DNA of 64,000 nucleotides from CAG-698 sp964385755 (GCA_964385755.1 CAYLPZ010000005.1:1-64000), one strand, 5' to 3'. Positions 9,459-18,637 are shown, numbered from the stretch's first letter. The notes: generated by a model not told the origin, from the sequence alone. A program made the numbers and translations.

Positions 9459-10736
9459 ATGTTTGATCAAATTAGCAGTGTTATTATTTTAATATTTTTC
9501 TTAGTTGCTATTATGTTTACAATAAAATATCGATTTATTCAATTAAAAGCACCAAAAATTGCGATAAAAGAAATATTTTATAAAAACAAATCAAAAAGTA
9601 GTTATAAAACATTTATGGTAATGCTTGCAAGTCATATAGGAACAGGAAATATAGTAGGAATTACAAGTGCTATTTTACTTGGTGGAAAGGGAAGTTTATT
9701 TTGGATGTGGATATATGCTATTTTTGGTAGTATATTCTCTTTATTTGAAAATACACTGGCTATCATTTTTCGAAAAAATATAAATGGTGAATATAGAGGT
9801 GGGAGCAGTTATTATATTAAAAGTTCATTAGGACTTAAAATCATTCCAATAATAATATCTATTTTTTTATGTCTTTCAAATTCAATTTTCTTTCAACCAA
9901 TTCAAGTAAAAACAGTTAGTGAAGCACTTATTTATTCATTTAATATTCCAAGAATAATAATATTTATATCTTTATTAATATTTTGTATATTCATTATCTT
10001 TAAAGGAACAAATAAGATTGTAAAGTTTTCTGAGATAATAGTACCTATTATGAGTATATTATATGTTTGTATTGGCATATTAATAATAATCTTTAATATT
10101 AAAATATTTCCTAAGGTAATAACAGAAATAGTTACAAGTGCCTTTAATGTAAAAAGTATTCTATCTCCAGTAATAATTATTGGCATGAAAAGAAGTTTAT
10201 TTTCTCATGAAGCTGGGCTTGGCACAACACCAACAATTAGTGCAATGAATAAAGATATATTACCAAAAAATCAAGGATTTATTTCGTGTTTTGGTGTGTT
10301 TATCGATACAATTCTTTTATGTTCAATAACTGGATTTATGATTCTAATTTATGATATCGATTTATCAAAGTTTACAGGAATTGATTTAATATATTATGTA
10401 TTTGAAAGTATTTTTGGAAAATTTGGCAACTATTTATGTTTATTTTTCTTGCTAACTTTTGCTTTAGCAACAGTTGTCAGTCAGTATTATTTGGGTGAAA
10501 GTAACATTTTATTCATTAGCAATAATAAAGTAAGTAAAGTTATATTTAAAATATTATTTATAATTGGATTAATAATTGGTATTTATTTAGATAATTCTTT
10601 AGTATGGAATTTTGTTGATACTGGTATAATATTGCTTGGAATAGTTAATATTTCTTGTATAACTATCATAATTAAAAAGAATAAATTTAATTATAAATAT
10701 TATATTGATAATAATGAAAAATTTTCCAATAAATAA
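9459..10736 (+). CDS. AGCS-family sodium:alanine/amino acid symporter
   Basis: 425-residue polytopic membrane protein (about 10 hydrophobic segments). The family signature is clear: ASHIGTGNIVGITSAI followed by GGKGSLFWMWIYAIFGSIFSLFEN (split here across residues about 62-100), then GGSSYYI, and later HEAGLGTTPTISAM near residue 250. AGCS proteins take up alanine, glycine or related amino acids with Na+ or H+. Which substrate this one uses cannot be seen. GAGTGAT lies seven bases before the ATG. No terminator was found immediately after it; the 6S RNA promoter follows within 15 bases. Confidence 0.88.
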   Translation: MFDQISSVIILIFFLVAIMFTIKYRFIQLKAPKIAIKEIFYKNKSKSSYKTFMVMLASHIGTGNIVGITSAILLGGKGSLFWMWIYAIFGSIFSLFENTLAIIFRKNINGEYRGGSSYYIKSSLGLKIIPIIISIFLCLSNSIFFQPIQVKTVSEALIYSFNIPRIIIFISLLIFCIFIIFKGTNKIVKFSEIIVPIMSILYVCIGILIIIFNIKIFPKVITEIVTSAFNVKSILSPVIIIGMKRSLFSHEAGLGTTPTISAMNKDILPKNQGFISCFGVFIDTILLCSITGFMILIYDIDLSKFTGIDLIYYVFESIFGKFGNYLCLFFLLTFALATVVSQYYLGESNILFISNNKVSKVIFKILFIIGLIIGIYLDNSLVWNFVDTGIILLGIVNISCITIIIKKNKFNYKYYIDNNEKFSNK

Positions 10737-10749
10737 AATATTTTCATGC

Positions 10750-10779
10750 TTGACAAAATATAGAGGAATATTTTATACT
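10750..10779 (+). promoter_or_regulatory. Promoter of the 6S-like RNA
   Basis: Consensus TTGACA (10750-10755), an 18-base spacer and TATACT (10774-10779). The predicted transcription start at about 10784-10787 coincides with the first base of the closing stem of the RNA. Confidence 0.7.
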
Positions 10780-10783
10780 ATTG

Positions 10784-11003
10784 TTGCCTGGATTGCTCGT
10801 TGTTTTATACATGCGAAGCTAACAATAATTTTTAGGGGTCAAAGTATATCTGGAGTTGAAGGCTTACATTAAGTAACTATTAATATTTAATGAATAAGAA
10901 TCCCGAAGATATATAAAAATATGACTACCACCGTGGAGCTCTTTGCTTTCACATAAATAAACAGGAAGAAATTAATCTTCCAAAGACGGCTATCTGGGTT
11001 ATA
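10784..11003 (+). ncRNA. ssrS: Probable 6S RNA
   Basis: This 220-base region between two genes has no credible ORF but folds as one long hairpin. The closing stem pairs GTTGCCTGGATTGC (10783-10796) with GGCTATCTGGGTTAT (10988-11002). A large open bubble follows. An upper stem pairs GTCA (10839-10842) with TGAC (10922-10925) and TATATCT (10845-10851) with AGATATA (10907-10913). A small hairpin, GGAAGA/TCTTCC (10964-10981), sits in the 3' side of the bubble. This is the architecture of 6S RNA, which sequesters sigma-A RNA polymerase by imitating an open promoter. The 3' end ACGGCTATCTGGG also resembles the E. coli 6S 3' end as I remember it. A strong promoter and a terminator frame it. It fills most of the otherwise empty 10737-11138 gap. 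The alternative is an unclassified structured RNA. Confidence 0.7.
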
Positions 11004-11011
11004 TAAATAAA

Positions 11012-11047
11012 AAACAAAAGAGGTTTTAAAAATCTCTTTTTTTGTTT
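11012..11047 (+). terminator. Terminator after the 6S-like RNA
   Basis: AAAAGAG (11016-11022) pairs with CTCTTTT (11034-11040) around a 10-base A/T-rich loop, followed by a long T-rich run. Confidence 0.7.
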
Positions 11048-11050
11048 TTA

Positions 11051-11079
11051 TTGCAATCTATTTTTTTATGTTGTATAAT
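11051..11079 (+). promoter_or_regulatory. Promoter for the first metallophosphoesterase gene
   Basis: TTGCAA (11051-11056), 17 bases, TATAAT (11074-11079). It lies directly after the RNA terminator and about 60 bases before the ATG. Confidence 0.6.
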
Positions 11080-11138
11080 ATAAATAGAATATAGTTTATG
11101 ACTATTTACTATTACTAAAAGTGAAAGGAAAAAGAAAA

Positions 11139-13853
11139 ATGAAAAAATTAAGAATTCTTAAACATTTAGTGCTTTGTTTTATTTTATCACTGTTTTTAAT
11201 TATGGTTGGTTCTGTAAGCGCTACCGAGTTTTTAAAGACAGGTGTTTGTTATTATGCTTCAACACAATTTGGTGAAGATGCATCAACAATGGCAACAATT
11301 CATTTTACATCTGAATCACAAAATGTTTATGCACTTCTAACTACAGAAGATGATACAAATTTTGCAAATGCAGTTAGAGTTGATCTCGAAGTTGTTCTTG
11401 TTGATTATACTGCTCCTTTAGCTAAAAATCCTGATGTTCCACTTCAAGATGGTACAGGTGCAAAGCCTGACGGAAGTGATATGACTGGTAATTATCACTT
11501 TATTAATTTTAATAAAGTTGCATATGAATGTACAGGACGTTTAGAAAACTTAACTCCAAGCACAAGATATATGTGGAAAGCAACTGATGGAACTAATACT
11601 GGTGAAGTATATCATTTTAAAACTGCTGCTGGTGTAAATGAACGTTTTACATTCAGTTATACAACTGACTCTCAAAACTACACTGATGGTGCTCGTTGGG
11701 ATAGATATAATAAATGGTCAGATAGTATTTTTGCTACTGCTGAGAAAAATGAGATGGAAGTTGATTTCGTTATTAATGGTGGTGACATTGTTGAATGGGC
11801 TGGAAATGGAAAATATTGGTCATTTTTCTATGGAGCTGATTATTTAAAGAAAACTGTATTTATGCCAACTCCTGGTAACCATGACTATACTGCTACAGTA
11901 AGTAGTGGTGGAACAGATGGACGTTTCTTTGCATCTCAATTTGGTAACCCATTAAATGGTGCTGAAGGAGTTTATGCTGAGAACAATTATTTCTTTAAGT
12001 ATAATGATACATTATTTATGATTTTAACTTCATTCCCAGCAAGTGGTTATCAAGAAGCACAAATTAATTGGCTTGATAAAGTAATGAAAGAAAATCCTGC
12101 ACAATATAAAGTATGTGTTATTCACTATCCAGTAAATACAGATGCTACAGATACTGCAAAGGCATATATTCCTACATTCCAAAAATATAATGTTGATTTA
12201 GTTTTATTTGGTCATACTCATACATATGCTTTCCAACAAAACTATTATGATAGAAAGAAGAGCAGCGATGAATTCTTAGGTACAACATATATTTCTGCTT
12301 CTTCTCCAGAAGGTGATTATGGTAACCCAATTGTAACTCAAATGTTCTTTACATTTACTGACTCAATGATGCTTTTCAAAGGCTATACACCAGATAGCGT
12401 TCAACATATTTCACAACCATTCTCTCCTCGTAGAATTAGTACTGCGGATAGTTTAGTTGATTATAATGAAGAAGAATTTATTAATTCATTCAAGTTTACT
12501 TCAGATACTTCTTCATATAAAAAAGGAACATTTTCATTTAGTGATACAGCATATAATGATGTATACCGTATTGCCTTAAAAGATACTAATGGAAAAGTAC
12601 TTGGTGAAAAATATATTACAGATTCTAAGAATTGTTATATCAATGTAACAGGTTTAACACCTGAAACTACTTATAACGCTAAAGTTGAATTTGAATATTA
12701 TGATGGAAGCATTAAAGAAGTTGATTACACATTCAACACAAATGTTGTATATGGAGAATTAAAGAATATCACAGAATCAATGAGTGCTTATGGATTCCGT
12801 ATGCTTTATACACCTTCATTCCGTAGTGAAGTATCTTCATTAGAAGTTTACCTTGATGGTGCAAAAGTAATGGATGCGAAAATAAGTGATAAGAAGATTA
12901 CAATTGACAAAGAATTATTCTCAGAAGAAAAGAAATACACAATTGAGGTAAAAGGAGTCTTGAATGATGGAAGAATTGTTCCAATTTACGAGACAACTTA
13001 TGGTGAAGATGCTCAAGTAAATACATACAAAGTTACATTTGTTGGTAAAGATGGCGATTTCATCAAAGAAGAAGAAGTAAAAGAAGGCAAATCTGCTACA
13101 GCTCCTAATGCTCCAGCAGTGGAAGGATATACTTTTAAAGAGTGGGATAAAGACTTTACAAATGTAACAAGTGATTTAGAAGTAAAAGCATTATATGAAA
13201 TTAACAAATATACAGTTAAATTCGTTGGCAATGACGGAAAAGAAATTACTTCTAAAACTGTTGAATACGGTAAAGCTGCTACTGCACCTGATGCACCAGT
13301 AGTTGAAGGATATAAGTTTACTGGTTGGGATAAAGAATTTACAAATGTTAAAGAAGATTTAGTTGTTACAGCATTATATGAAAAAGTAAATACTTATACA
13401 GTAACATTTGTGGATAAAGATGGTAAAGAAATCTCTAAAGTTGAAGTTGAAGAAGGAAAAGCAGCTAAGGCCCCTGACGCACCAGTTGTAGAAGGATACA
13501 AATTTACTGGTTGGGATAAAGAATTTACAAATGTAACAAGTGATTTAGAAGTTAAAGCACTATATGAAGAGTTAGCTAAAAAATACACAGTAACATTTGT
13601 AGATAAAGATGGTAAAGAAATTTCTAAAGTTGAAGTTGAAGAAGGAAAAGCTGCTACTGCTCCAAGTGCTCCTAAAGTTGATGGATTTAAGTTTACTGGT
13701 TGGGATAAAGAATTTACAAACGTTACATCTGATTTAGTAGTTAAAGCACAATATGAAGAAGCTAAGAAGTCTGGTGGATGTAATAGTGCTTCTATCCTAT
13801 TTACAAGCATTATGCTTCTAGGATTATGCTTCATTCGTCGCCGTAAATTCTAG
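11139..13853 (+). CDS. Surface metallophosphoesterase with four C-terminal InlB-B/Flg_new-type repeats
   Basis: About 904 residues. The order is: signal peptide (residues 1-30, ending near VSA); a fibronectin-III-like N-terminal domain of purple acid phosphatases; a calcineurin-like phosphoesterase domain with GGDIVE (about 213), PGNHDY (about 244), VIHYP (about 328) and GHTHTY (about 357); a second beta-rich domain; four repeats of about 60 residues starting at bases 13026, 13209, 13395 and 13584; and a tail of SGGC, a hydrophobic segment and RRRK. The first metal motif reads DSQ rather than DxH, a known kind of variation in PAP-like enzymes. The ATG at 11139 was chosen over the GTG at 11121 because AAAGGAA lies eight bases before it. 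Substrate unknown; extracellular phosphate release is inferred. Confidence 0.85.
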   Translation: MKKLRILKHLVLCFILSLFLIMVGSVSATEFLKTGVCYYASTQFGEDASTMATIHFTSESQNVYALLTTEDDTNFANAVRVDLEVVLVDYTAPLAKNPDVPLQDGTGAKPDGSDMTGNYHFINFNKVAYECTGRLENLTPSTRYMWKATDGTNTGEVYHFKTAAGVNERFTFSYTTDSQNYTDGARWDRYNKWSDSIFATAEKNEMEVDFVINGGDIVEWAGNGKYWSFFYGADYLKKTVFMPTPGNHDYTATVSSGGTDGRFFASQFGNPLNGAEGVYAENNYFFKYNDTLFMILTSFPASGYQEAQINWLDKVMKENPAQYKVCVIHYPVNTDATDTAKAYIPTFQKYNVDLVLFGHTHTYAFQQNYYDRKKSSDEFLGTTYISASSPEGDYGNPIVTQMFFTFTDSMMLFKGYTPDSVQHISQPFSPRRISTADSLVDYNEEEFINSFKFTSDTSSYKKGTFSFSDTAYNDVYRIALKDTNGKVLGEKYITDSKNCYINVTGLTPETTYNAKVEFEYYDGSIKEVDYTFNTNVVYGELKNITESMSAYGFRMLYTPSFRSEVSSLEVYLDGAKVMDAKISDKKITIDKELFSEEKKYTIEVKGVLNDGRIVPIYETTYGEDAQVNTYKVTFVGKDGDFIKEEEVKEGKSATAPNAPAVEGYTFKEWDKDFTNVTSDLEVKALYEINKYTVKFVGNDGKEITSKTVEYGKAATAPDAPVVEGYKFTGWDKEFTNVKEDLVVTALYEKVNTYTVTFVDKDGKEISKVEVEEGKAAKAPDAPVVEGYKFTGWDKEFTNVTSDLEVKALYEELAKKYTVTFVDKDGKEISKVEVEEGKAATAPSAPKVDGFKFTGWDKEFTNVTSDLVVKAQYEEAKKSGGCNSASILFTSIMLLGLCFIRRRKF
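13026..13758 (+). repeat. Four tandem protein repeats (period 183-189 bases)
   Basis: Each unit reads roughly YTVTFVxKDGKEI, then VEEGKAATAP, then GYKFTGWDKEFTNVTSDL and ALYE. Units 3 and 4 are nearly identical at the base level over their first 65 bases, including synonymous sites, which points to recent duplication or gene conversion. Confidence 0.85.
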
Positions 13854-13879
13854 TTAAAATAAGTGTGGAAGAAATTCTA

Positions 13880-13909
13880 AAGTGTAGAAATTATTCTACA
13901 CTTTTTTAA
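13880..13909 (+). terminator. Terminator after the first metallophosphoesterase gene
   Basis: Ten-base arms AAGTGTAGAA and TTCTACACTT with a four-base loop, followed by a T-run. Confidence 0.85.
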
Positions 13910-13927
13910 TTCGCATATTAAAATAAT

Positions 13928-13956
13928 TTGCTAGTATAACAATAATAAGTTATAAT
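13928..13956 (+). promoter_or_regulatory. Promoter for the fused ABC transporter pair
   Basis: TTGCTA (13928-13933), 17 bases, TATAAT (13951-13956), just upstream of GAGGTG (13963-13968). Confidence 0.6.
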
Positions 13957-13973
13957 ATAAACGAGGTGATAAT

Positions 13974-16124
13974 GTGATTAAACTTGAAAATATTTCAAAA
14001 TATTATCATGAAGAAAATACAGTCGTAAAAGGATTATCTAATATTAATCTTAATTTTGAGATTGGTGAATTTGTTGCAATCACAGGTGAAAGTGGTTGTG
14101 GGAAAACTACTCTATTAAATGTAATTAGTGGCATTGATACATATGAAGATGGTGAGATGTATGTTAATGGTGATGAGACTAGTTACTTTTCTTTAAAAGA
14201 CTGGGAAGAATATCGAAAAAAATATATAGCGTTTATTTTTCAAAATTATAATCTTATTGATAGTTATACTGTTATTCAAAATGTAATGGTATCTTTACTA
14301 ATTAAAGGTGAGAAAAAAAGTGATGCCCAAAAAAGAGCTTTAAAGATACTAGAAAAAGTAGGACTTTTAAATTATAAGAATCATAAAGCAACAAAACTAT
14401 CAGGTGGTCAAAAACAACGTCTAGCAATTGCAAGAGCACTTGCGAAAGATACAAAGGTGATTGTTGCGGATGAACCTACTGGTAATTTAGATAGTGAAAG
14501 TGGAAAAAGTATTATCAAACTTTTAAATCAAATATCTAAAGATAAACTTGTTATTATTGTTACACATAATTATGAAGAAGTTGAAGAGTTTGTTACAAGA
14601 AAGATTCGTTTGTTTGATGGAAGAGTGATTGAAGATCGTTATCTTGATAATAAAAAACCTATAGAAGATACTCAAGATGATGATAATATAATAGATAATT
14701 TAAATACTAAAAAAACAGGAAATGTAAAAAAAGCATTAAGATTTGCAACTTGGAATTTACTAGGTCAACCAAAAAGAACAATTTTTATGACAATAATTGC
14801 TTTTATGATGACATTGTTTACAGCATTTTTCTTAATTCTATATGTAAATATTTATGAAATAAATGAAGGTTTAGAATATACTACTTATTTTACAAATGAC
14901 TATGAAGAAAGAATAGTAATCTCTAAAAAAGATGAATCAGTTATTACACAAGATGATATAAATAAACTAAAAAATATAAAAGGAATTAATGATATAAATA
15001 CTTTTGATTATTTACTTGATTATGCATATTACGTGGAAAGATTAGAAGATAATTACTTTTACAACAAATTAAATTTATTAACACAAGATGATATTGTCTT
15101 TGGACGTTTTCCAGAAAAAGGCAATGAAGTAGTAATTTCATCTAACATCTCATTAGAAACATTTAAAAATAAAGTATATGAAGAGAAAATATTAATCTTT
15201 GATGAAGAATATGTAGTAACAGGAATTACAAAAGCAAATTACGGGAAAAACAACACAATATTTGTTGATGAACAAACATATAAAAAAATATATGGATTAG
15301 ATAAGTCAAATAGATTATTAAATGATGGGATAATCGCTGAGATTGTTGATGAAGATGAACATGATTATTATAATATTTATTTTGGGGGATATTTATTTCC
15401 ATTAGAAGGATTAGAAGATGATCAAATAGTTGCATCTAATAATTTTTATAAGGATTATTTAAATTATAATTATCCAATTAATTTAATAATTTCTGAATAT
15501 TCATTTAAAGTGGCAAATAAAAATGTATTAATTGATGTTTCTAAACTAAAAACAGGATTATATATCAGTCAAAACATGTATAATAAAATAATTTTTGAGA
15601 CAAAACAAGCATCAATCAGCTTAGAAAATGCATCATTAATCGATGATACAAAAACTGAAATTAATAATTTAGGCTTTTATTATGTTGTTCCATCAGAAGT
15701 AAGTGTAAAGATTGATATGGGTTATGTAATCTATAATTTTATTTTCTTTTTTATTTCGTGCTTTATGGCGTTACTATTTATTTTCTTAGTTGGTTATTTT
15801 GTTTTAAAAACTATTCTTTTATCTAAAAAGAAAGATTATAGTATTTTACAAAGCTTAGGATTTAATAAAAAGATTATTTTCTTAATTAGTAAGTTTGAAC
15901 TTATTATTACATTTATTATTTCTTTTTTGATTTTCCTACTAATTTTTATTATTGTAAAAAATACAACTACAATTATAACTTTAACAATGATTCTTGATAA
16001 TATTTCAATAATACAGTTACTATTTGTATTTATTATAAATATTCTATTATCATTACTGGTTTCAAGAAAATATAATAAGTTATTAATGAAAAAATCATTA
16101 GTATCTAATATGAAAGAAAGCTAG
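13974..16124 (+). CDS. ABC transporter, ATPase fused to FtsX-type permease (MacB/BceAB-like), first subunit
   Basis: 716 residues. An N-terminal ABC ATPase carries intact Walker A TGESGCGKTTLLN (about 37-49), signature LSGGQKQR (about 142), Walker B VIVADEPTGNLD and H-loop VTHN. A membrane helix follows near residue 265, then a long extracytoplasmic region of about 300 residues, then three helices at the C-terminus as in FtsX/MacB permeases. The start is GTG at 13974; the overlapping ATG at 13972 runs straight into TGA, and GAGGTG lies five bases before the GTG. Proteins of this class usually export peptides or lipoproteins or act in antimicrobial-peptide resistance. It is cotranscribed with the similar gene at 16134, and the two probably form a heterodimer (inference). 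Confidence 0.85.
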   Translation: MIKLENISKYYHEENTVVKGLSNINLNFEIGEFVAITGESGCGKTTLLNVISGIDTYEDGEMYVNGDETSYFSLKDWEEYRKKYIAFIFQNYNLIDSYTVIQNVMVSLLIKGEKKSDAQKRALKILEKVGLLNYKNHKATKLSGGQKQRLAIARALAKDTKVIVADEPTGNLDSESGKSIIKLLNQISKDKLVIIVTHNYEEVEEFVTRKIRLFDGRVIEDRYLDNKKPIEDTQDDDNIIDNLNTKKTGNVKKALRFATWNLLGQPKRTIFMTIIAFMMTLFTAFFLILYVNIYEINEGLEYTTYFTNDYEERIVISKKDESVITQDDINKLKNIKGINDINTFDYLLDYAYYVERLEDNYFYNKLNLLTQDDIVFGRFPEKGNEVVISSNISLETFKNKVYEEKILIFDEEYVVTGITKANYGKNNTIFVDEQTYKKIYGLDKSNRLLNDGIIAEIVDEDEHDYYNIYFGGYLFPLEGLEDDQIVASNNFYKDYLNYNYPINLIISEYSFKVANKNVLIDVSKLKTGLYISQNMYNKIIFETKQASISLENASLIDDTKTEINNLGFYYVVPSEVSVKIDMGYVIYNFIFFFISCFMALLFIFLVGYFVLKTILLSKKKDYSILQSLGFNKKIIFLISKFELIITFIISFLIFLLIFIIVKNTTTIITLTMILDNISIIQLLFVFIINILLSLLVSRKYNKLLMKKSLVSNMKES

Positions 16125-16133
16125 GTAACACAT

Positions 16134-18578
16134 ATGATTAGAATAAATGATTTAAATAAATATTATTTTAAAGGAAAGGCATCGCAAATTCATGTCATTA
16201 ATAATACTTCACTATCTTTTGATCATACTGGACTTGTTTGTATGCTTGGTCCAAGTGGCTGTGGTAAGACAACACTTTTAAATGTGATTGGTGGCTTAGA
16301 TAGTTATGATAGTGGAACTATTTTATATGAAGGGAAAAAGTTAAGTAAGAAAAGTTTAGATACTTATAGAGTATGTAATATAGGTTTTATCAATCAAAAC
16401 TATATCCTATTTCCTGAAAAAACTGTTAAAGAGAACCTAGAAATAGTTTTAGATATGTTTTCTCTTACAAAGGAAGAAAAGGATGAAAGAATTATTAAAG
16501 CATTAAGTGCCGTTCATCTTGAAAAATATCAAAAGAGACAGTGTAAAATGCTTTCTGGTGGTCAAATGCAAAGGGTAGCAATTGCTAGAGCTCTTGTGAA
16601 AAGTCCTAAGGTTATAATTGCGGACGAACCTACAGGTAATTTAGATGAAAAAAATACTACTGAAGTAATGAATATCATTAAATCATTATCTGATAATTGC
16701 TTAGTTATATTAGTTACTCATGAGGAAAGATTAGCCAACTTTTATGCTGATAGAATAATTAGGTTAAGAGATGGAAAAGTAATTTATGATGAAATAAATG
16801 ATAATTTAAATCCATTAGTTAGTAAAGATGATGTTAATATTTATTTAGGTGAGTATCAAAAAGAAGAATTCAATTATGATAATATTAACATTAGATATTT
16901 TTATCAGCATCAAAAGCCGAAAATTAAACTCGATATTGTATTTCACAACAACACATATTATATTTATCCAAAAGAAAGTGAAGTTAAAGTATCTTTTCTT
17001 GATGAACTTTCTGAGCAAATGTTTATAGAAGGTAAAAGGGAAGAAATAAAAAAAGAAAACTATCATAAAATGGATATCAACATTTCTGAGCTGTCACATA
17101 AAGAAGTACACAAGTCAATGATTTCTTGGATAAGAGCATGGAAGGAAGCTATAAAGAATTTTAAAAATATTAGAATCAAACAAAAAATAATGCTAATTGT
17201 ATTTATAATTAGTTCGGTACTGATATGCATAAGCTTAGGTGTTTTACAAAAGAGTAGGTATGTTGATGAAATTGAGTTTTTGACATTTTCGAAAAATGCT
17301 AACATTTATTATCAAAAACCTGATTTTGATAATGTTGAGATTTTACCAAACATTCCAATATGCTCATTATCTTTAAGTTTTCATATTTATGAACAAGTAA
17401 ATAAATCAACTTATGTTAATTTAATTAATGGTACACTTTCAAGTTCTAATAAACTTGATGAACAAAAGATGTTGTGTGGTACTAAACCAAAAAATGATAA
17501 TGAAATTGTCCTCAGTAAGTGGATAGTTGATATAGCATGTGTTAATAGAAGTGATTATGGTCATTCACTTATAGAGATGGGGTTTATTGACTATAATCAG
17601 TTAATTGGAAAAGAGGTATTTTATAATTATTATGGTGAAAAAAAAGTTAAAACCCCATACATAATATCAGGAATTAGTAATGATGAAGATAGCATATATT
17701 ACGTAACAGAGAATGCTTTATATCTATTTTATTTGAATAATTATTTTCTAAGTGGTAATGTTTATTATCATAGATATTTAATTGATGATAATGATTATTC
17801 TTATAGTTTAAAATTATCTGATAAGTTTATGCTTGGGAAGGATAAAATCACTATTTTTAATCTTGAAACAAATAAAATAGAAGAATATGATTTATCTGAT
17901 TTAAAAGAAAATGAATTAATTGTTAGTTTTGATTTTTATAGTAGAGAATCATCATTGTCAAATAAATGTACATTTACTTATCAAAATTTAACTGAAGTAG
18001 AGTGTAAAATTATTGGCTATACAATTGATAACCAAGAAATAATTTATATTAATGAGCAAACTTTAAAAACATTATATCAAACCGGTATTATAGATGATGG
18101 GCAATATGTTAAATTAGATGAAACAGTGAAATGTGGAAATATTTATGAAAAGTGTTTACAAAACTATAAAGAAGAAAACGTTGAAATTAATGCATTCTTA
18201 CTTGGTGTAACAGCAATTTTGCTTCTATGTTCTTTGATTTTCTTATTCTTTACTATGCGTTCAAGTTTGATTTATCGCGTTTATGAAGTAGGAGTATATC
18301 GAGCGATTGGTGCAAGAAAAAAAGATATTTATAAAATCTTTACATGTGAGGTATGTTTATTTTTGTTAGTATCAAGTGTTTTAGGTTGGCTTTTATCATC
18401 ACTTGTTTTAACAAAATATTCAAGTAGTGTATATCAATCATTTGTTCAATATAATTTAACAACTTGGATAACTTCTTTTGTTATAATAGTCGTTACTTAT
18501 TTGATAATTGGTTTAATTCCAGTGTCATTGTTATTAGCATTAACTCCAGCACAGATTCTATCTAAATATGATATATAA
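16134..18578 (+). CDS. ABC transporter, ATPase fused to FtsX-type permease, second subunit
   Basis: 814 residues, same plan as its upstream neighbour: ATPase with Walker A LGPSGCGKTTLLN, signature MLSGGQMQR, Walker B VIIADEPTGNLD and LVTHEE, then a permease part ending in three helices with the FtsX-like RVYEVGVYRAIGARKKDIYKIF element split over residues about 712-733. It differs in an extra cytoplasmic stretch of about 100 residues between the ATPase and the first helix (about residues 235-345), rich in Tyr, Asn and charged residues, whose family I do not recognise. AGGTAAC lies before the ATG, nine bases after the preceding stop. Both ATPase sites look intact, so two functional nucleotide sites are expected. 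No two-component system is adjacent, unlike typical BceAB loci. Confidence 0.84.
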   Translation: MIRINDLNKYYFKGKASQIHVINNTSLSFDHTGLVCMLGPSGCGKTTLLNVIGGLDSYDSGTILYEGKKLSKKSLDTYRVCNIGFINQNYILFPEKTVKENLEIVLDMFSLTKEEKDERIIKALSAVHLEKYQKRQCKMLSGGQMQRVAIARALVKSPKVIIADEPTGNLDEKNTTEVMNIIKSLSDNCLVILVTHEERLANFYADRIIRLRDGKVIYDEINDNLNPLVSKDDVNIYLGEYQKEEFNYDNINIRYFYQHQKPKIKLDIVFHNNTYYIYPKESEVKVSFLDELSEQMFIEGKREEIKKENYHKMDINISELSHKEVHKSMISWIRAWKEAIKNFKNIRIKQKIMLIVFIISSVLICISLGVLQKSRYVDEIEFLTFSKNANIYYQKPDFDNVEILPNIPICSLSLSFHIYEQVNKSTYVNLINGTLSSSNKLDEQKMLCGTKPKNDNEIVLSKWIVDIACVNRSDYGHSLIEMGFIDYNQLIGKEVFYNYYGEKKVKTPYIISGISNDEDSIYYVTENALYLFYLNNYFLSGNVYYHRYLIDDNDYSYSLKLSDKFMLGKDKITIFNLETNKIEEYDLSDLKENELIVSFDFYSRESSLSNKCTFTYQNLTEVECKIIGYTIDNQEIIYINEQTLKTLYQTGIIDDGQYVKLDETVKCGNIYEKCLQNYKEENVEINAFLLGVTAILLLCSLIFLFFTMRSSLIYRVYEVGVYRAIGARKKDIYKIFTCEVCLFLLVSSVLGWLLSSLVLTKYSSSVYQSFVQYNLTTWITSFVIIVVTYLIIGLIPVSLLLALTPAQILSKYDI

Positions 18579-18606
18579 ACTAGAGTCGAATGATTCTAGT
18601 TTTTCT
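18577..18606 (+). terminator. Terminator after the fused ABC pair
   Basis: AAACTAGA pairs with TCTAGTTT around a nine-base loop, followed by T-rich sequence. The first arm overlaps the stop codon. Confidence 0.6.
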
Positions 18607-18637
18607 TGTTAAAATAACAATAAAAATATGATATACT
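18606..18637 (+). promoter_or_regulatory. Probable extended -10 promoter for the glycerol operon
   Basis: TGATATACT at 18629-18637 is an extended -10 element (TG-A-TATACT). The best -35, TTGTTA at 18606-18611, is 20 bases upstream, which is too far for a standard promoter. No cre-like operator was recognised here. Confidence 0.4.

Noticed and set aside
10784..11003. T-box, tmRNA, RNase P or SRP RNA as identity of the structured RNA
   Set aside because: T-box AGGGTGGNACCGCG, tmRNA tRNA-like ends, the RNase P core and the SRP tetraloop motif are absent; the long bubble hairpin fits 6S RNA best.
13394..13834. 146-codon minus-strand ORF over the repeats of the first metallophosphoesterase
   Set aside because: It is the antisense shadow of a repetitive gene; its apparent repeats mirror the sense repeats and it has no ribosome-binding site.
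13974..18578. Bacitracin-resistance BceAB locus
   Set aside because: Both genes are ATPase-permease fusions, permease size and topology differ from BceB, and no BceRS two-component genes adjoin.
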